Numbered from the stretch's first letter, positions 17,333 through 26,434 are shown. The stretch: 58,926 nt of DNA from Collinsella aerofaciens (GCF_015555045.1 NZ_JADNJQ010000014.1:1-58926); one strand, 5' to 3'. The notes: a model not told the origin generated them from the letters alone. Made by a program: numbers and translations.

Positions 17333-18214
17333 TTAAAGGATCTCGATCTCAAAACCGCGGATGACGGTCTCCCCCGGCTTGGCCACCAGGCAGCCGCGCT
17401 TGTGCTCCAGAATATCGTCCTCGTCGGAGCAGGTGGACAGACCACCCCACGGCTCCACGGCCACGAAGTCGCCCTCGGGCTTGCTCCACACAATCAGGTA
17501 CGGCATATCGGGGAACGTCAGGCGCACGCCCTTGTCCTCGGTCTTCTTGGTCAGCGTAACCACACGGCTCTCGAGCACATCAAAGATGGTCTCGGCGAAG
17601 TTGAAGAGTTCGTGGGTCAGCGGCAGGTCATGGCCAACCATCGGGTTCTTGCTGCGATGCTCAACATCAATCAGGCCCGTCGAGGGAACGGCAGTACAGA
17701 GCTCGGCGGCCTCGCGCTGCTCAAATCGAAGCTCGTAGTCGTCGTAGGACTCGCCCTCGTCGAGCGGGCACTTAAAGCCGGGGTGACCGCCCACAAAGAA
17801 CGGCATATCCTCGGTGCCCTCATTGGTCACCTCGTACGAAACGGCCACCTTTGCCGCATCGATCGTGTAACGAGCAACGATCTTAAACGGATACGGGTAT
17901 TGCTCGAGCAACTCGGCATGGTCGGCAGAGCTTAGGCTCAGCGCAACCATGTTGTCGCTCTGTTCCTCGAGCTTCCACTCCTGCTTGCGAGCAAAGCCGT
18001 GGCGGGCGAGCTTAACCTCGCGGCCGCCCATGGTCATTGCGTGACCATCACGAAGGCCGCCGCAGATCGGGAAGCAAATGGGTGCCTGGCCCGACCAGAC
18101 CGCCGAGTCACCCTGCCACAGGTACTCACGACCGTCGGCCACAATTGAGGTGAACGAGCCGCCCGCCGTGCTCAGTGCTACGCGGATAGAACCGTTATCA
18201 AGAACAAACTCCAT
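17333..18214 (-). CDS. lacX: aldose 1-epimerase-like protein LacX, copy 1
   Basis: A 293-residue galactose-mutarotase-fold protein of the LacX group, found in lactose-tagatose operons but of uncertain reaction. Seen: GGSFTSIVADGREYLWQGD (residues ~14-32), CFPICGG, KLARHGFARKQEW with a conserved His, FFVGGHPGFKCPLDEGE with the second His, and VAVEPWGGLSTCSDE with the likely acidic catalytic residue. Start at 18214 with AAGGGAAGG upstream. It lies 53 bases from lacC. It may interconvert anomers of galactose-6-phosphate or a related ketose phosphate. A paralogue of identical length is at 41.6-42.5 kb. Confidence 0.88.
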   Translation of the reverse strand: MEFVLDNGSIRVALSTAGGSFTSIVADGREYLWQGDSAVWSGQAPICFPICGGLRDGHAMTMGGREVKLARHGFARKQEWKLEEQSDNMVALSLSSADHAELLEQYPYPFKIVARYTIDAAKVAVSYEVTNEGTEDMPFFVGGHPGFKCPLDEGESYDDYELRFEQREAAELCTAVPSTGLIDVEHRSKNPMVGHDLPLTHELFNFAETIFDVLESRVVTLTKKTEDKGVRLTFPDMPYLIVWSKPEGDFVAVEPWGGLSTCSDEDDILEHKRGCLVAKPGETVIRGFEIEIL

Positions 18215-18333
18215 AGGAGCCTTCCCTTTCTTACGACAGCCCGCCAAGTCAATAGGGCTGATAGAAAACCGGCCCGCGCCCCCTCACAGAAACGCGAGCC
18301 GTCAACGGACTAGTTAATTACGCCGGATACCCG

Positions 18334-18858
18334 CTAATCATGGTATTCGCCGCGGTCCCACTTCTCGAGGAACTCGTCAAAGAAGTGCGGGTTGGCCTGA
18401 GCCTCGGCGTCGGCCTTATTGCAGGCATCAATCTTGGCAATCAGGGCATCGTGCTCGGGGGTCTTGTCGTAGGGCTCCTCCAGGAAGGCAAGCATGATGT
18501 CGGCCATCAGGAACTCGCCGGTGATCTTGCCGCCAAAGCCCACGATGTTGGCGTTGAGCTCGCGACGGGCATACAGGGCAGAGGTCATGTCGCGAACCAG
18601 GGCGCAGCGGGCGCCGGGAACCTTGTTGACGGCGTTGGTGATGCCGATGCCGGTGCCGCACAGGGCCACGCCAAAGTCGGCCTTGCCGCTGGCAACGGCC
18701 TCGCCCACGGCCTTACCGTAGATGGGATAGTGCGTACGGGTGTGGCTGTAGGTGCCGCAGTCGAGCACCTTGTAGCCAGCCTGCTCCAAGCGGTCGGCCA
18801 GATAGATCTTCTCGTCCGTAACGATATGGTCGCAACCGATTGCGATGGTCTTCTTCAT
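18334..18858 (-). CDS. lacB: galactose-6-phosphate isomerase, LacB subunit
   Basis: With LacA converts galactose-6-phosphate to tagatose-6-phosphate. A 174-residue RpiB/LacB-family protein: IAIGCDH, the active-site loop [19 protein letters not shown] with Cys at ~67, and [18 protein letters not shown]. Length and the C-terminal [19 protein letters not shown] match LacB. AAGGA lies upstream of the ATG. Second gene of the lacABXC operon. Confidence 0.95.
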   Translation of the reverse strand: MKKTIAIGCDHIVTDEKIYLADRLEQAGYKVLDCGTYSHTRTHYPIYGKAVGEAVASGKADFGVALCGTGIGITNAVNKVPGARCALVRDMTSALYARRELNANIVGFGGKITGEFLMADIMLAFLEEPYDKTPEHDALIAKIDACNKADAEAQANPHFFDEFLEKWDRGEYHD

Positions 18859-18921
18859 CAGAACGTCCTTTCGTCTGAATTCACAAGTTGAGGTAGAAGT
18901 TCGAGTTCTCGGTGGCTCTCG

Positions 18922-19350
18922 TTAGGCCATCTTGTTGAGCATGTCGACACGGATCTGGTGACGGCCGCCGGCGTACTGGGCACGCAGGAACTCGCGGGCG
19001 ATCTTCTTGGCGACCTCGGTGCCCACAACGCCCGGGCCCATGGTGACCATGCGCGAGCCGTTGTGCTCGCGGGTCATGTAGGCGGAACGCTCGTCGGAAA
19101 TGTTGGCGACGACCATGCCCTTGATCTTGACGGCGGCCATATAGGAGCCGACGCCGTACTTATCGAATGCGAAGCCCTGGGAATCCTTGTGCTCCAGCAG
19201 GTCCTTGGCAACGGCGGTCGCGGAATCGACAAAGTCCGCGGCAGGGGTCTCGGAATAGTCGACGACCTCGTGACCGTCGGCGATGAGCATCTCCTTGATG
19301 GACTCCTTCATCGACATACCGTCGGCATCGGAAGCGATTACAACCCTCAT
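18922..19350 (-). CDS. lacA: galactose-6-phosphate isomerase, LacA subunit
   Basis: A 142-residue RpiB-family partner of LacB. It keeps ASDADG and the C-terminal GPGVVGTEVAKKIAREFL and RHQIRVD motifs. Like other LacA subunits it lacks the catalytic Cys loop (here DKYGVGSYMAAVKIKG), which LacB supplies. AAGGAGG is seven bases before the ATG. First gene of the minus-strand operon lacA-lacB-lacX-lacC. The upstream 170 bases hold DeoR-type GAACAA palindromes, a CATTCAAACA box and an ACCGTTCAC box. Confidence 0.94.
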   Translation of the reverse strand: MRVVIASDADGMSMKESIKEMLIADGHEVVDYSETPAADFVDSATAVAKDLLEHKDSQGFAFDKYGVGSYMAAVKIKGMVVANISDERSAYMTREHNGSRMVTMGPGVVGTEVAKKIAREFLRAQYAGGRHQIRVDMLNKMA

Positions 19351-19464
19351 GACATCCTCCTTGAGAGATACGCAGGTGCGTAGTTTCTGTTTGGAAGTGT
19401 TGAATCGCGTTCAGGTCCGGGCATCTGAATGTGCGGTTCTTCACTGTTCATGTTTATTTGAACA

Positions 19465-19520
19465 CATTCAAACATTAACTGCAACAACTATTTGTTTATC
19501 TTTGTTCTTTTTTGAACAAA
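19465..19520. promoter_or_regulatory. probable DeoR/LacR operators before lacA
   Basis: CATTCAAACA at 19465-19474 is identical to boxes before lacF and the second deoR gene. TTTGTTCTTTTTTGAACAAA at 19501-19520 is a near-perfect palindrome of the GAACAA half-site found beside the other two boxes. Confidence 0.6.
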
Positions 19521-19521
19521 T

Positions 19522-19551
19522 ACCGTTCACGGATGATTGCCGACCGTCTGG
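19522..19551 (+). promoter_or_regulatory. ACCGTTCAC box before lacA
   Basis: ACCGTTCAC, 12 bases, then ACCGTCTGG. The first box is exact, the second weak, and the pair is reversed relative to lacA. Confidence 0.45.
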
Positions 19552-19590
19552 ACCCGGCGCGGACGTAGCGACCGCGTATTCAACAAACAA

Positions 19591-19623
19591 AAGGGCGGCC
19601 GAGAACGTGTCTCGGCCGCCCTT
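19591..19623 (-). terminator. terminator of the membrane protein gene
   Basis: A perfect 14-bp stem (AAGGGCGGCCGAGA and complement) followed on the minus strand by TTTTGTTTG. Confidence 0.85.
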
Positions 19624-19657
19624 CTTACAGTTGATCTTCCAAAGAACGCTTTGCCGC

Positions 19658-20680
19658 CTACTCAGACTGCCTGCCCTTCTTGGCGTGCTTGGACGGAGCA
19701 CTCAGAAAGCGGCCCGTCAAATAGTTCGCCGGGCCGGAAATATCAATCCCCAGCAGCACGTGTCCTAGCCATAGGAACGCCACGAGCACCAGCAGCGGGA
19801 TAACGCACGAGGTCACGATCATCACGATGACGCCTTCGATGAGGTCGGTCACCTGCTGCACGATCTCATCGGTCATCTGCTTGGCGCCGCTGGTCACCGA
19901 CGTGACCAGGTTCGAGGCCCCATCAGTCAACTGCTCAAGCACGTTTTTGGACTCCGTGGCCTCGGATTTTTTCTTGTTCGATTTTGAGCTGGTCTCGGCT
20001 GACTTGTCCGTGGTGTCGGCCGCGTCCGCAGCCTTTTGTTCAGCCTGCTCAATACTTACGCGATACGTTTCGTCGACCTTTTGCGACACCCATACGCTTG
20101 CAGGCACCAAGGCCATTCCGATCATGGCGACCACCAGCACGCGCGTCGCCACACGGCGCAGGACGGCGCTCGTACTCCAGCGTCCGTGAATACCAAGCGA
20201 CACTGCAAAGAGCACCAGCGCAAACGGGATCAGGATGCCCAAGCCAACCGACCACAAAATCGTGAGCAAATATTTCTCTAGGTATAGCACGGCAAGCACG
20301 ATACCAAGGTTGCCCGAAAGCTGTGCGAGTTGCTCGGCAACCGGCGTTCCCGTATCACCAGGTAGCGCGGTAATGCCCGCAGATAGAGCAACGCATGAAG
20401 CCGTGAGCGCCAGTACGTTGCCTTTCTTTTGATCGATGACCTCGATGGTGGAGTCCCAAGTTTTGGTGTCGGCGAAATGCGGACGAGCTACAAAGCCCGA
20501 CAGCAACGCCAGCACCACGAGCGCAACGATAAAGCCAATCTGCAGCTTTTTGTTTGCGCACACGACATCGGACAGACTGGGCTGCAGCTCGGTTACCGTC
20601 GTGTGCTCGGTTATCTGGACAGGACGCCCATGAGCCATCTCGTGCACGTCTCCCTTTTGAATCAATCCGTTGCCCGGCAT
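19658..20680 (-). CDS. membrane protein of unknown function with coiled middle region
   Basis: A 340-residue protein. Hydrophobic segments lie near residues 48-66, 130-165 and 178-200 and a strong one near 287-312. Between them, residues ~205-255 form a polar Ala/Lys/Glu/Ser-rich stretch (EQKAADAADTTDKSAE, SNKKKSEATESK) that looks coiled or disordered. The C terminus is basic (KHAKKGRQSE). AGGAGG stands eight bases before the ATG. It has its own terminator and is flanked by lacA and lacF on the same strand. No family recognised; no evidence that it takes part in sugar uptake. Confidence 0.75.
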   Translation of the reverse strand: MPGNGLIQKGDVHEMAHGRPVQITEHTTVTELQPSLSDVVCANKKLQIGFIVALVVLALLSGFVARPHFADTKTWDSTIEVIDQKKGNVLALTASCVALSAGITALPGDTGTPVAEQLAQLSGNLGIVLAVLYLEKYLLTILWSVGLGILIPFALVLFAVSLGIHGRWSTSAVLRRVATRVLVVAMIGMALVPASVWVSQKVDETYRVSIEQAEQKAADAADTTDKSAETSSKSNKKKSEATESKNVLEQLTDGASNLVTSVTSGAKQMTDEIVQQVTDLIEGVIVMIVTSCVIPLLVLVAFLWLGHVLLGIDISGPANYLTGRFLSAPSKHAKKGRQSE

Positions 20681-20800
20681 TTGGATACCTCCTCATTCCG
20701 GCCTGTATTGCGGATGGAAGTATACCCCCCCCCCAGCGAAAAACCGAACGTGAGGGCGTGCAGAAGCTCCATAACGCTGCTAGTCGAATAGTGCCATTTC

Positions 20801-21021
20801 AAAACTATGCCGGTTTACTACGGTAAAACCGATAGGACCGACCACATTTGCTATTAGCAGAAAATGACAAGCTTTCTACCTGCGGCTTTGATAACGCCGT
20901 TCTTTCCATAGTTGAAAGAATGCGATTCATCGTAGTAAACCGGCATAGTTTTGTAACCGACAGGCCGAGTCGGCACCGCAGCAAACCTAATGACCCGTTT
21001 TCTTCCATCCTCAAAGGATCA
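20801..21021. repeat. non-coding element with 22-bp terminal inverted repeats, copy 1
   Basis: Perfect 22-bp inverted ends at 20801-20822 and 20931-20952 (AAAACTATG...TTTACTACG). A conserved tail to about 21021 contains GTTTTCTTCCATCCTCAAAG. A second copy with diverged interior stands at 38828-39049, sharing ends, an internal CTACCTGCGG and the tail. MITE-like in form, with no coding capacity. Confidence 0.75.
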
Positions 21022-21086
21022 AATGCATGGCAGGAGTGTCCCTAACTGCGGCAGATAAGGAACGTCCCCAAGTGCCGGGTAAACAG

Positions 21087-21119
21087 AAAAGCCCTGCTGC
21101 GGATAGCGGCAGAGCTTTT
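21087..21119 (-). terminator. terminator of lacF
   Basis: Hairpin AAAAGC...GCTTTT with a GC-rich stem downstream of lacF on the minus strand, followed there by TTTTCTG. Confidence 0.7.
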
Positions 21120-21146
21120 GGAAGGGGACTAAGTTGTACGGGCTCG

Positions 21147-21485
21147 TTAGGCGAGCTTGGCCTCGAGCTCGGCAATGCGCTTGTAGGCATCGATAGTAAA
21201 GCGGGCCTGCTTCTCCAGGATCATAGTGGTCATGAGAGTGTCCTGAGCGTGAGCCATGATGAAGGTCATCTCCATCTCGCCGCCGCCGGCCTCCTGCGAA
21301 AGCAGCTTGGTCTGCGTGTCGTGGGCGCCGATAAGCGCATCGCTGGCATCCTTGTGCAGCTGTTCGGCCTTCTCAAAATCACCCTCGCGAGCAGCATCGA
21401 GCGCTGCAAGCAGATCGGTCTGGGCGTCACCTGCGTATGCGACAATCTCGAATCCAACCATCGAGATTTCTTCTTTGGTTGCCAT
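21147..21485 (-). CDS. lacF: PTS lactose/cellobiose-type EIIA
   Basis: A 112-residue helical EIIA of the lactose/cellobiose class that passes phosphate from HPr to EIIB. The signature MTFIMAHAQDTLMTT carries the phospho-His at residue 79, with the trimer-core Asp at 82. AAGGAA precedes the ATG. It is monocistronic and is the only lactose-type EIIA in the window, so it must serve up to three EIICB proteins (23.1, 29.6 and 32.9 kb) unless others exist elsewhere. Its promoter region carries the CATTCAAACA box and a tandem ACCGTTCAC box. Confidence 0.93.
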   Translation of the reverse strand: MATKEEISMVGFEIVAYAGDAQTDLLAALDAAREGDFEKAEQLHKDASDALIGAHDTQTKLLSQEAGGGEMEMTFIMAHAQDTLMTTMILEKQARFTIDAYKRIAELEAKLA

Positions 21486-21567
21486 GTTGCGTTCCTTTCA
21501 CATATGAACCAATGGAGAGCATCGCGTCCGGGCATACGCGCTGCGTTCTGTATGGCAGAAACATTAA

Positions 21568-21588
21568 CATTCAAACAAAAAAGAACAA
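21568..21588. promoter_or_regulatory. probable DeoR/LacR operator before lacF
   Basis: CATTCAAACA-N5-GAACAA. The same two words with the same 5-base spacing occur before the second deoR gene (37493-37513). Confidence 0.6.
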
Positions 21589-21609
21589 CGCAAAACATAA
21601 TTTCAAGCT

Positions 21610-21639
21610 ACGAACGGTCAATTTTCGCCCGTGAACGGT
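21610..21639 (-). promoter_or_regulatory. tandem ACCGTTCAC box before lacF
   Basis: On the minus strand: ACCGTTCAC, 12 bases, ACCGTTCGT, in the same orientation as lacF and 124 bases before its start. One of the best-conserved pairs. Confidence 0.7.
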
Positions 21640-21699
21640 TTCCTAACCATTTCGAACAATATCAAACATGATTAACGGAAACCCAATCAGGACCGCCCC

Positions 21700-22704
21700 C
21701 TAACGCAAATCGCGCACCGTATCGCCCTCTACGAGCACGCCAGGGATCAGCATGTGCTCCACGCCAGACACAACGCCCTCGGCGCCGGCGATTTTGTCGA
21801 CCGCCCACATGCCGACGCGCCTGTTGTCGAAGCGCACGGTGGTCAGGCGACGATCGGGCACGATATCGCCCAGGCTGTCATCAACACCCACCACGCTCAC
21901 GTCCTCGGGCACGCGCTTTCCGCGCGACTCGAGCCCGCGAATGCAACCGTAGGCCATGGCGTCGTTGGAGGCATAGATGGCAGTACAGGCCGGATCATCC
22001 GCCAGAGCCTGGCCTGCGGCATACCCACTCTGAGCCGTCCAATCGCCACGAACGAGTCGCGGCGGCTCAATGCCATGCGCACACAATGTCTCACGCCAGC
22101 CTTCCTCGCGCTGCATGCCCGAAAGCGAGCGCTCGGGGCATGAGATAAAGTGCACGGTCTTGTGCCCCTGCTCCAGCAAATACTCGACCACCTGGCGCGA
22201 GCAATCGAACTGGTCGTTATCGACCGTTGAACAGAGCGGGTGCTCCAGCATCGTAACGAGCACCGTCTGCATGCCGGGCAGCGGCTCGAAGGTGCCAAAG
22301 TCCGCCGGCATGCGATTCATGATCACGACCATGCCGTCTACCGGCAGCGCGCTCATACGCGACGATGCGCTCTCGAGGGTATAGGGATGTCCATCTACTT
22401 TAGTGAGGGTGATGGCATAGCCATGTTTGTCGGCCGCGGCGGCAAAGCCCTCCATACGGTCGAGGTTGCCGGTACCGGTAATGTTGAACATGGCAACGCC
22501 GACGGTCTTAAACTTGCCACGGCGCAGCGATCGACCGGCAAAATTGGGGCGATACCCCAGCTCGCGCATGGCGGCACGCACGCGTTCCTTGGTCTCGGGG
22601 CGCACACTGGGCGAATCGTGCACGGTGCGCGAGACCGTCTGCTCCGAGACGCCCGCGAGGCGCGCCACGTCTTTGACGGATACCGATTTTTTAACAGCGG
22701 CCAT
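21700..22704 (-). CDS. LacI-family regulator of module 1
   Basis: A 334-residue LacI-type repressor. The N-terminal HTH is VKDVARLAGVSEQTVSRTVHD (recognition pair E-Q), hinge NFAGRSLR, then a sugar-binding domain with VSVVGVDDSLGD and the C-terminal LVEGDTVRDLR common to the regulators here. The ATG at 22704 has only a weak AAAGAT site. It is divergent from the module-1 EIICB-GH1 pair, and two matching operators at 22864 and 22984 flank the likely promoter. The inducer is probably an imported phospho-galactoside or derived hexose phosphate. Confidence 0.9.
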   Translation of the reverse strand: MAAVKKSVSVKDVARLAGVSEQTVSRTVHDSPSVRPETKERVRAAMRELGYRPNFAGRSLRRGKFKTVGVAMFNITGTGNLDRMEGFAAAADKHGYAITLTKVDGHPYTLESASSRMSALPVDGMVVIMNRMPADFGTFEPLPGMQTVLVTMLEHPLCSTVDNDQFDCSRQVVEYLLEQGHKTVHFISCPERSLSGMQREEGWRETLCAHGIEPPRLVRGDWTAQSGYAAGQALADDPACTAIYASNDAMAYGCIRGLESRGKRVPEDVSVVGVDDSLGDIVPDRRLTTVRFDNRRVGMWAVDKIAGAEGVVSGVEHMLIPGVLVEGDTVRDLR

Positions 22705-22795
22705 AGGTCGATCTTTCTATGTCAACGATGCCATTGGTGGCACCCTACGCAGTCAAATGAAACGTCTTCAAGTATATCTAACGCCTCCCCCACCA

Positions 22796-22825
22796 TACGC
22801 TCACCACCCAAAACCTACCGTTCAC
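22796..22825 (+). promoter_or_regulatory. tandem ACCGTTCAC box, module 1
   Basis: TACGCTCAC (6 of 9 matching), 12 bases, ACCGTTCAC. Same orientation as the EIICB gene, 236 bases upstream. Confidence 0.6.
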
Positions 22826-22863
22826 CGACATTTTTGCTTCCCCGAACGGCTTTTGTCGACCAA

Positions 22864-22879
22864 ATGTTAACGTTGCCAT
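22864..22879. promoter_or_regulatory. LacI operator, module 1 site A
   Basis: ATGTTAACGTTGCCAT fits ATG-N3-ACGT-N3-CAT with right-hand N3 = TGC. Confidence 0.75.
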
Positions 22880-22983
22880 TGTGCAAACACAGAGCCACCG
22901 GGCGGCTCAAATGTTTACGCGTAAGGAATCGATGGTTCGCAGGCACAGGAACCACCGGTTCGCGTCTTTTTTTGTGTCGCAAA

Positions 22984-22999
22984 ATGGCAACGTCAACAT
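22984..22999. promoter_or_regulatory. LacI operator, module 1 site B
   Basis: ATGGCAACGTCAACAT is the pattern read from the other strand (TGC half again), 120 bases from site A. The spacing would allow looping. Confidence 0.75.
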
Positions 23000-23061
23000 T
23001 TTGGCAACCGAACGCCAAAAGCTACCATCGTTGCTAACCCACCGACTCTTAGGAGCATTGC

Positions 23062-24837
23062 ATGGAGCAACTCATCGCCATCATCGAAAAGGGCCAGCCC
23101 TTTTTCAACGCGATCGCCCGCAACAAGTACCTCAAGGCGATCCGCGACGGCTTTATCTCCGTCATCCCCATCATCATCTTCTCGTCCATCTTCTGCCTGG
23201 TAGCCTCGGTCCCCAACATCTGGGGTTTCTACTGGCCCGATGACATCAACAACGCCCTGTGGAAGTGCTACAACTACTCCATGGGCATCCTGGCCATCGC
23301 CTGCGCCGCCACCACGGCCAAGCACTTCGCCGACGCCCAGAACCGCGATCTGCCCAAGAACAACCAGATCAACTTTATCTCGTGCATGTGCGCGGCCATC
23401 ATCGGCTTCTTGCTCCTTTCGAGCGACACCATCGCCACGGACGCTGCCAGCGGTTTCAACACCACCTACCTTGGTTCCAAGGGCCTGCTGACCGCTTTCA
23501 TCGCTGCGTTTGTGACCGGCATCATCTACAAGTTCTTCATTAAGCGCAACATCACCGTCAAGATGCCCGAGCAGGTTCCGCCCAACATCTCGCAGACCTT
23601 TAAGGACATCATCCCCTTCTCCGTCTGCATCACCGTCTTTTGGGTTTTTGACATCGTCTTCCGCGCTGCTTTTGGCTTCTGCTTTGCCCAGGGCGTCATC
23701 CAAGTGTTCCAGCCCCTGTTCACCGCTGCCGATGGCTACATCGGCCTCGCTGTGATCTACGGCGCCATGAGCCTGTTCTGGTTCGTCGGCGTCCACGGCC
23801 CCTCGATCGTCGAGCCCGCCATCGCCGCCGCCCTTGTTGCCAACATGACCGACAACCTGGCCGCATTCCAGGCCGGCCAGCACGCTTCCGCTGTCCTGAC
23901 CCAGGGTGCCCAGTACTTCGTCGTCTGCATGGGCGGCACCGGCGCCACGCTCGTCCTGGTCTTTATGTTCTGCTTCCTGGCCAAGTCCCAGGAGATGCGC
24001 GCCGTCGGTAAGGCCGCTATCGTTCCCGTGTGCTTTGCCGTCAACGAGCCGCTGCTGTTCGCCGCACCCATCGTGCTCAACCCCGTCTTCTTTGTCCCGT
24101 TTGTCTTTGCCCCGATCGCCAACATCTGGATCCTCAAGATCTTTATCGACTTCTTGGGCATGAACGGCTTTATGTACACCCTGCCCTGGACCGTCCCCGG
24201 CCCCATCGGTACCATCATGGGCCTGGGCTTCCAGCCGCTCGCCTTTGTGATGCTCGCCCTTATCCTGGTCGTCGACTTCGTTCTGTACTACCCGTTCTTC
24301 CGTGCCTATGACGCCCAGAAGTGCGCCGAGGAGGCCGAGATCTCCCAAGAGGAGCTCGCCGCCAAGAACGCCGAGAAGGCCGCCAAGCTCAACGATGCCT
24401 TCCAGGGCAAGGCTGACGCCAAGAGCGTTGCCGCCGGCGCTGCCGCCGAGGCCGTGAAGGCCGACGCTCCCGCCGCTTCTGCAGCACCCGCTGCCGAGGC
24501 AACGACCGCCAGCGACCTCAACGGCAAGCGCGTGCTCGTGCTCTGCCAGGGCGGCGGTACCTCGGGCCTACTCGCCAACGCGCTGGCCAAGGCTGCCAAG
24601 GAGCGCGGCATCAATCTTGAGACCGCTGCCGAGGCCTATGGCAACCACGTCGACATGCTCCCCGACTTTGACCTGGTCGTCCTGGCCCCGCAGGCCGCCA
24701 GCTACCTGGCCGACCTGCAGAAAGACTGCGAGCGCGTGGGCAACAAGTGCGTCGCCTGCCGCGGTAAGCAGTACATCGAGCTCTCCCAGAATGGCGATAA
24801 GTCTCTCGCCTTCGTGAGTGAACAGCTTTCGAAGTAA
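23062..24837 (+). CDS. lacE: PTS lactose/cellobiose EIICB, module 1
   Basis: A 591-residue fused permease and phosphotransferase that imports and phosphorylates a beta-galactoside or beta-glucoside. Residues ~1-430 are EIIC with about ten helices and VHGPSIVEP, GGTGATLVLVF and the substrate-binding FAVNEPLLFAAP. Residues ~430-485 are an Ala/Lys/Glu-rich linker. Residues ~487-591 are EIIB with VLVLCQGGGTSGLL and phospho-Cys at 495. AGGAG stands eight bases before the ATG. It needs LacF for phosphate. A GC-rich hairpin separates it from the GH1 gene. Lactose versus cellobiose cannot be decided from EIICB alone; the lac context favours lactose-like substrates. Confidence 0.92.
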   Translation: MEQLIAIIEKGQPFFNAIARNKYLKAIRDGFISVIPIIIFSSIFCLVASVPNIWGFYWPDDINNALWKCYNYSMGILAIACAATTAKHFADAQNRDLPKNNQINFISCMCAAIIGFLLLSSDTIATDAASGFNTTYLGSKGLLTAFIAAFVTGIIYKFFIKRNITVKMPEQVPPNISQTFKDIIPFSVCITVFWVFDIVFRAAFGFCFAQGVIQVFQPLFTAADGYIGLAVIYGAMSLFWFVGVHGPSIVEPAIAAALVANMTDNLAAFQAGQHASAVLTQGAQYFVVCMGGTGATLVLVFMFCFLAKSQEMRAVGKAAIVPVCFAVNEPLLFAAPIVLNPVFFVPFVFAPIANIWILKIFIDFLGMNGFMYTLPWTVPGPIGTIMGLGFQPLAFVMLALILVVDFVLYYPFFRAYDAQKCAEEAEISQEELAAKNAEKAAKLNDAFQGKADAKSVAAGAAAEAVKADAPAASAAPAAEATTASDLNGKRVLVLCQGGGTSGLLANALAKAAKERGINLETAAEAYGNHVDMLPDFDLVVLAPQAASYLADLQKDCERVGNKCVACRGKQYIELSQNGDKSLAFVSEQLSK

Positions 24838-24846
24838 GTAACGCTT

Positions 24847-24880
24847 AGGGCCAGCCGACCATCCACAGCCGGCTGGCCCT
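24847..24880 (+). other. intercistronic hairpin, module 1
   Basis: An 11-bp stem AGGGCCAGCCG/CGGCTGGCCCT between EIICB and GH1 without a clear T-run. It may trim expression of the second gene or stabilise the first message. Confidence 0.6.
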
Positions 24881-24903
24881 TCGATTTAGACGATTGGATC
24901 ATC

Positions 24904-26343
24904 ATGTCCGTTAACCCTGCTAGCGTCACCAACCCGCCCGCGCAGTTTCCCGAGGACTTTGTCTTTGGCGGTGCCACTGCTGCCTACCAGGTAGAGGGCG
25001 AGACCCGTACCCACGGTAAGGGCAAGGTCGCCTGGGACGACTTCCTGGAGGCCCAGGGGCGCTTCTCCCCCGATCCCGCTTCGGACTTCTACAACCAGTA
25101 CCCCGTCGATTTGGAGCTGTGCGAGGAGTTTGGCATCAACGGCATTCGCCTCTCCATCGCCTGGAGCCGCATCTTCCCCAACGGCACCGGCGAAATCAAC
25201 CCCGAGGGCGTGCAGTTCTATCACGACCTCTTCGCCGAGTGCCACAAGCACCACGTTGAGCCGTTCGTCACGCTGCATCACTTCGATACGCCGCTTCCCC
25301 TCTTTGAGAAGGGCGACTTCCTCAACCGCGAGACCATCGATGCCTTTGTGGACTTTGCCACCTTCTGCTTTAAGGAGTACACCGACCAGGTGACCTACTG
25401 GTTCACCTTTAACGAGATCTGGGCCGACGCCTCCAACACTTACATCGAGGGCACCTTCCCCGGTGGCGTCAAGGCGCATCTTGCCGAGGCCTTCCAGTGC
25501 GAGCACAACATGATGCTCGCCCACGCCAAGGCCGTACTGGCCTTCCACAACGGCGGCTTTAAGGGCAAGATCGGCGTCATCCAGTCGTTGGAGTTTAAGT
25601 ATCCGCTCAACGAGAACGACCCCGCCGACATCAAAGCCGCCAATAACGAGCACGTGCTGCAGAACCAGTTCTTGCTCGACGCCACCTTCCGCGGCGACTA
25701 TGCTCCCGACACCCTCGAGTGCGCCAACCGCCTGGCTGCCGTCTCGGGCGGCACCATCGAGATCCCGGACGAGGATCTGAAAATCATGCGCGAGGCAGCG
25801 CTCTACAACGACTACCTGGGTGTCAACAACTACCAGTGCCGCTTCCTCAAGGCTTACGACGGCGAGAACGACCTGCACCACAACGGTACGGGCGAGAAGG
25901 GCACCGGCCGCTGGCGCGTCAAGGGTATTGGCGAGCATGTGAACAAGCCTGGCATCCCCACCACCGACTGGGACTGGATTATCTATCCCGAGGGTCTGTT
26001 CGATCTGCTCGTCTACATTAAGCAGCGCTACCCCAACTACAAGCAGATCTTCATTACCGAAAACGGCATGGGCTACAAGGACCCCTACAAGGACGGTTTT
26101 GTGGACGACCAGCCGCGCATCGACTACATCGAGCAGCACCTGCGCTGGCTGCTCAAGGCCATGGAGGTGGGCGTCAACGTGGGCGGCTACTTCTTGTGGA
26201 GCCTGCAGGATCAGTTCTCCTGGACCAACGGATACAACAAGCGCTATGGCTTCTTCTACGTTGACTTTGAAACCCAGAAGCGCACGCCCAAGGCAAGCGC
26301 CTACTGGTACAAGCACGTGGCGCAGACCCGTCGTCTGGACTAG
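24904..26343 (+). CDS. lacG: GH1 6-phospho-beta-galactosidase, module 1
   Basis: A 479-residue cytoplasmic hydrolase of the phosphorylated disaccharide. GH1 acid/base in WFTFNE (Glu171) and nucleophile in ITENG (Glu386). The phosphate-binding set Ser439, Lys446 and Tyr448 is present in FSWTNGYNKRY, identifying a 6-phospho-glycosidase. Trp440 next to the Ser is the residue associated in Lactococcus LacG with galactoside preference; 6-phospho-beta-glucosidases usually have a small residue there. Its ribosome site is weak, so coupling or the upstream hairpin may limit expression. Confidence 0.9.
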   Translation: MSVNPASVTNPPAQFPEDFVFGGATAAYQVEGETRTHGKGKVAWDDFLEAQGRFSPDPASDFYNQYPVDLELCEEFGINGIRLSIAWSRIFPNGTGEINPEGVQFYHDLFAECHKHHVEPFVTLHHFDTPLPLFEKGDFLNRETIDAFVDFATFCFKEYTDQVTYWFTFNEIWADASNTYIEGTFPGGVKAHLAEAFQCEHNMMLAHAKAVLAFHNGGFKGKIGVIQSLEFKYPLNENDPADIKAANNEHVLQNQFLLDATFRGDYAPDTLECANRLAAVSGGTIEIPDEDLKIMREAALYNDYLGVNNYQCRFLKAYDGENDLHHNGTGEKGTGRWRVKGIGEHVNKPGIPTTDWDWIIYPEGLFDLLVYIKQRYPNYKQIFITENGMGYKDPYKDGFVDDQPRIDYIEQHLRWLLKAMEVGVNVGGYFLWSLQDQFSWTNGYNKRYGFFYVDFETQKRTPKASAYWYKHVAQTRRLD

Positions 26344-26388
26344 CGGCTGGCGGGGTCGCCTGCCCACATAACCTGTCCCCATTTCTCA

Positions 26389-26434
26389 GCCGGGGGCGGC
26401 ACGTCACACGGCGCGCCGCCCCCGGCCTTTTTTG
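26389..26434 (+). terminator. terminator of module 1
   Basis: A 12-bp GC stem (GCCGGGGGCGGC and complement) followed by CTTTTTT. Confidence 0.9.
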
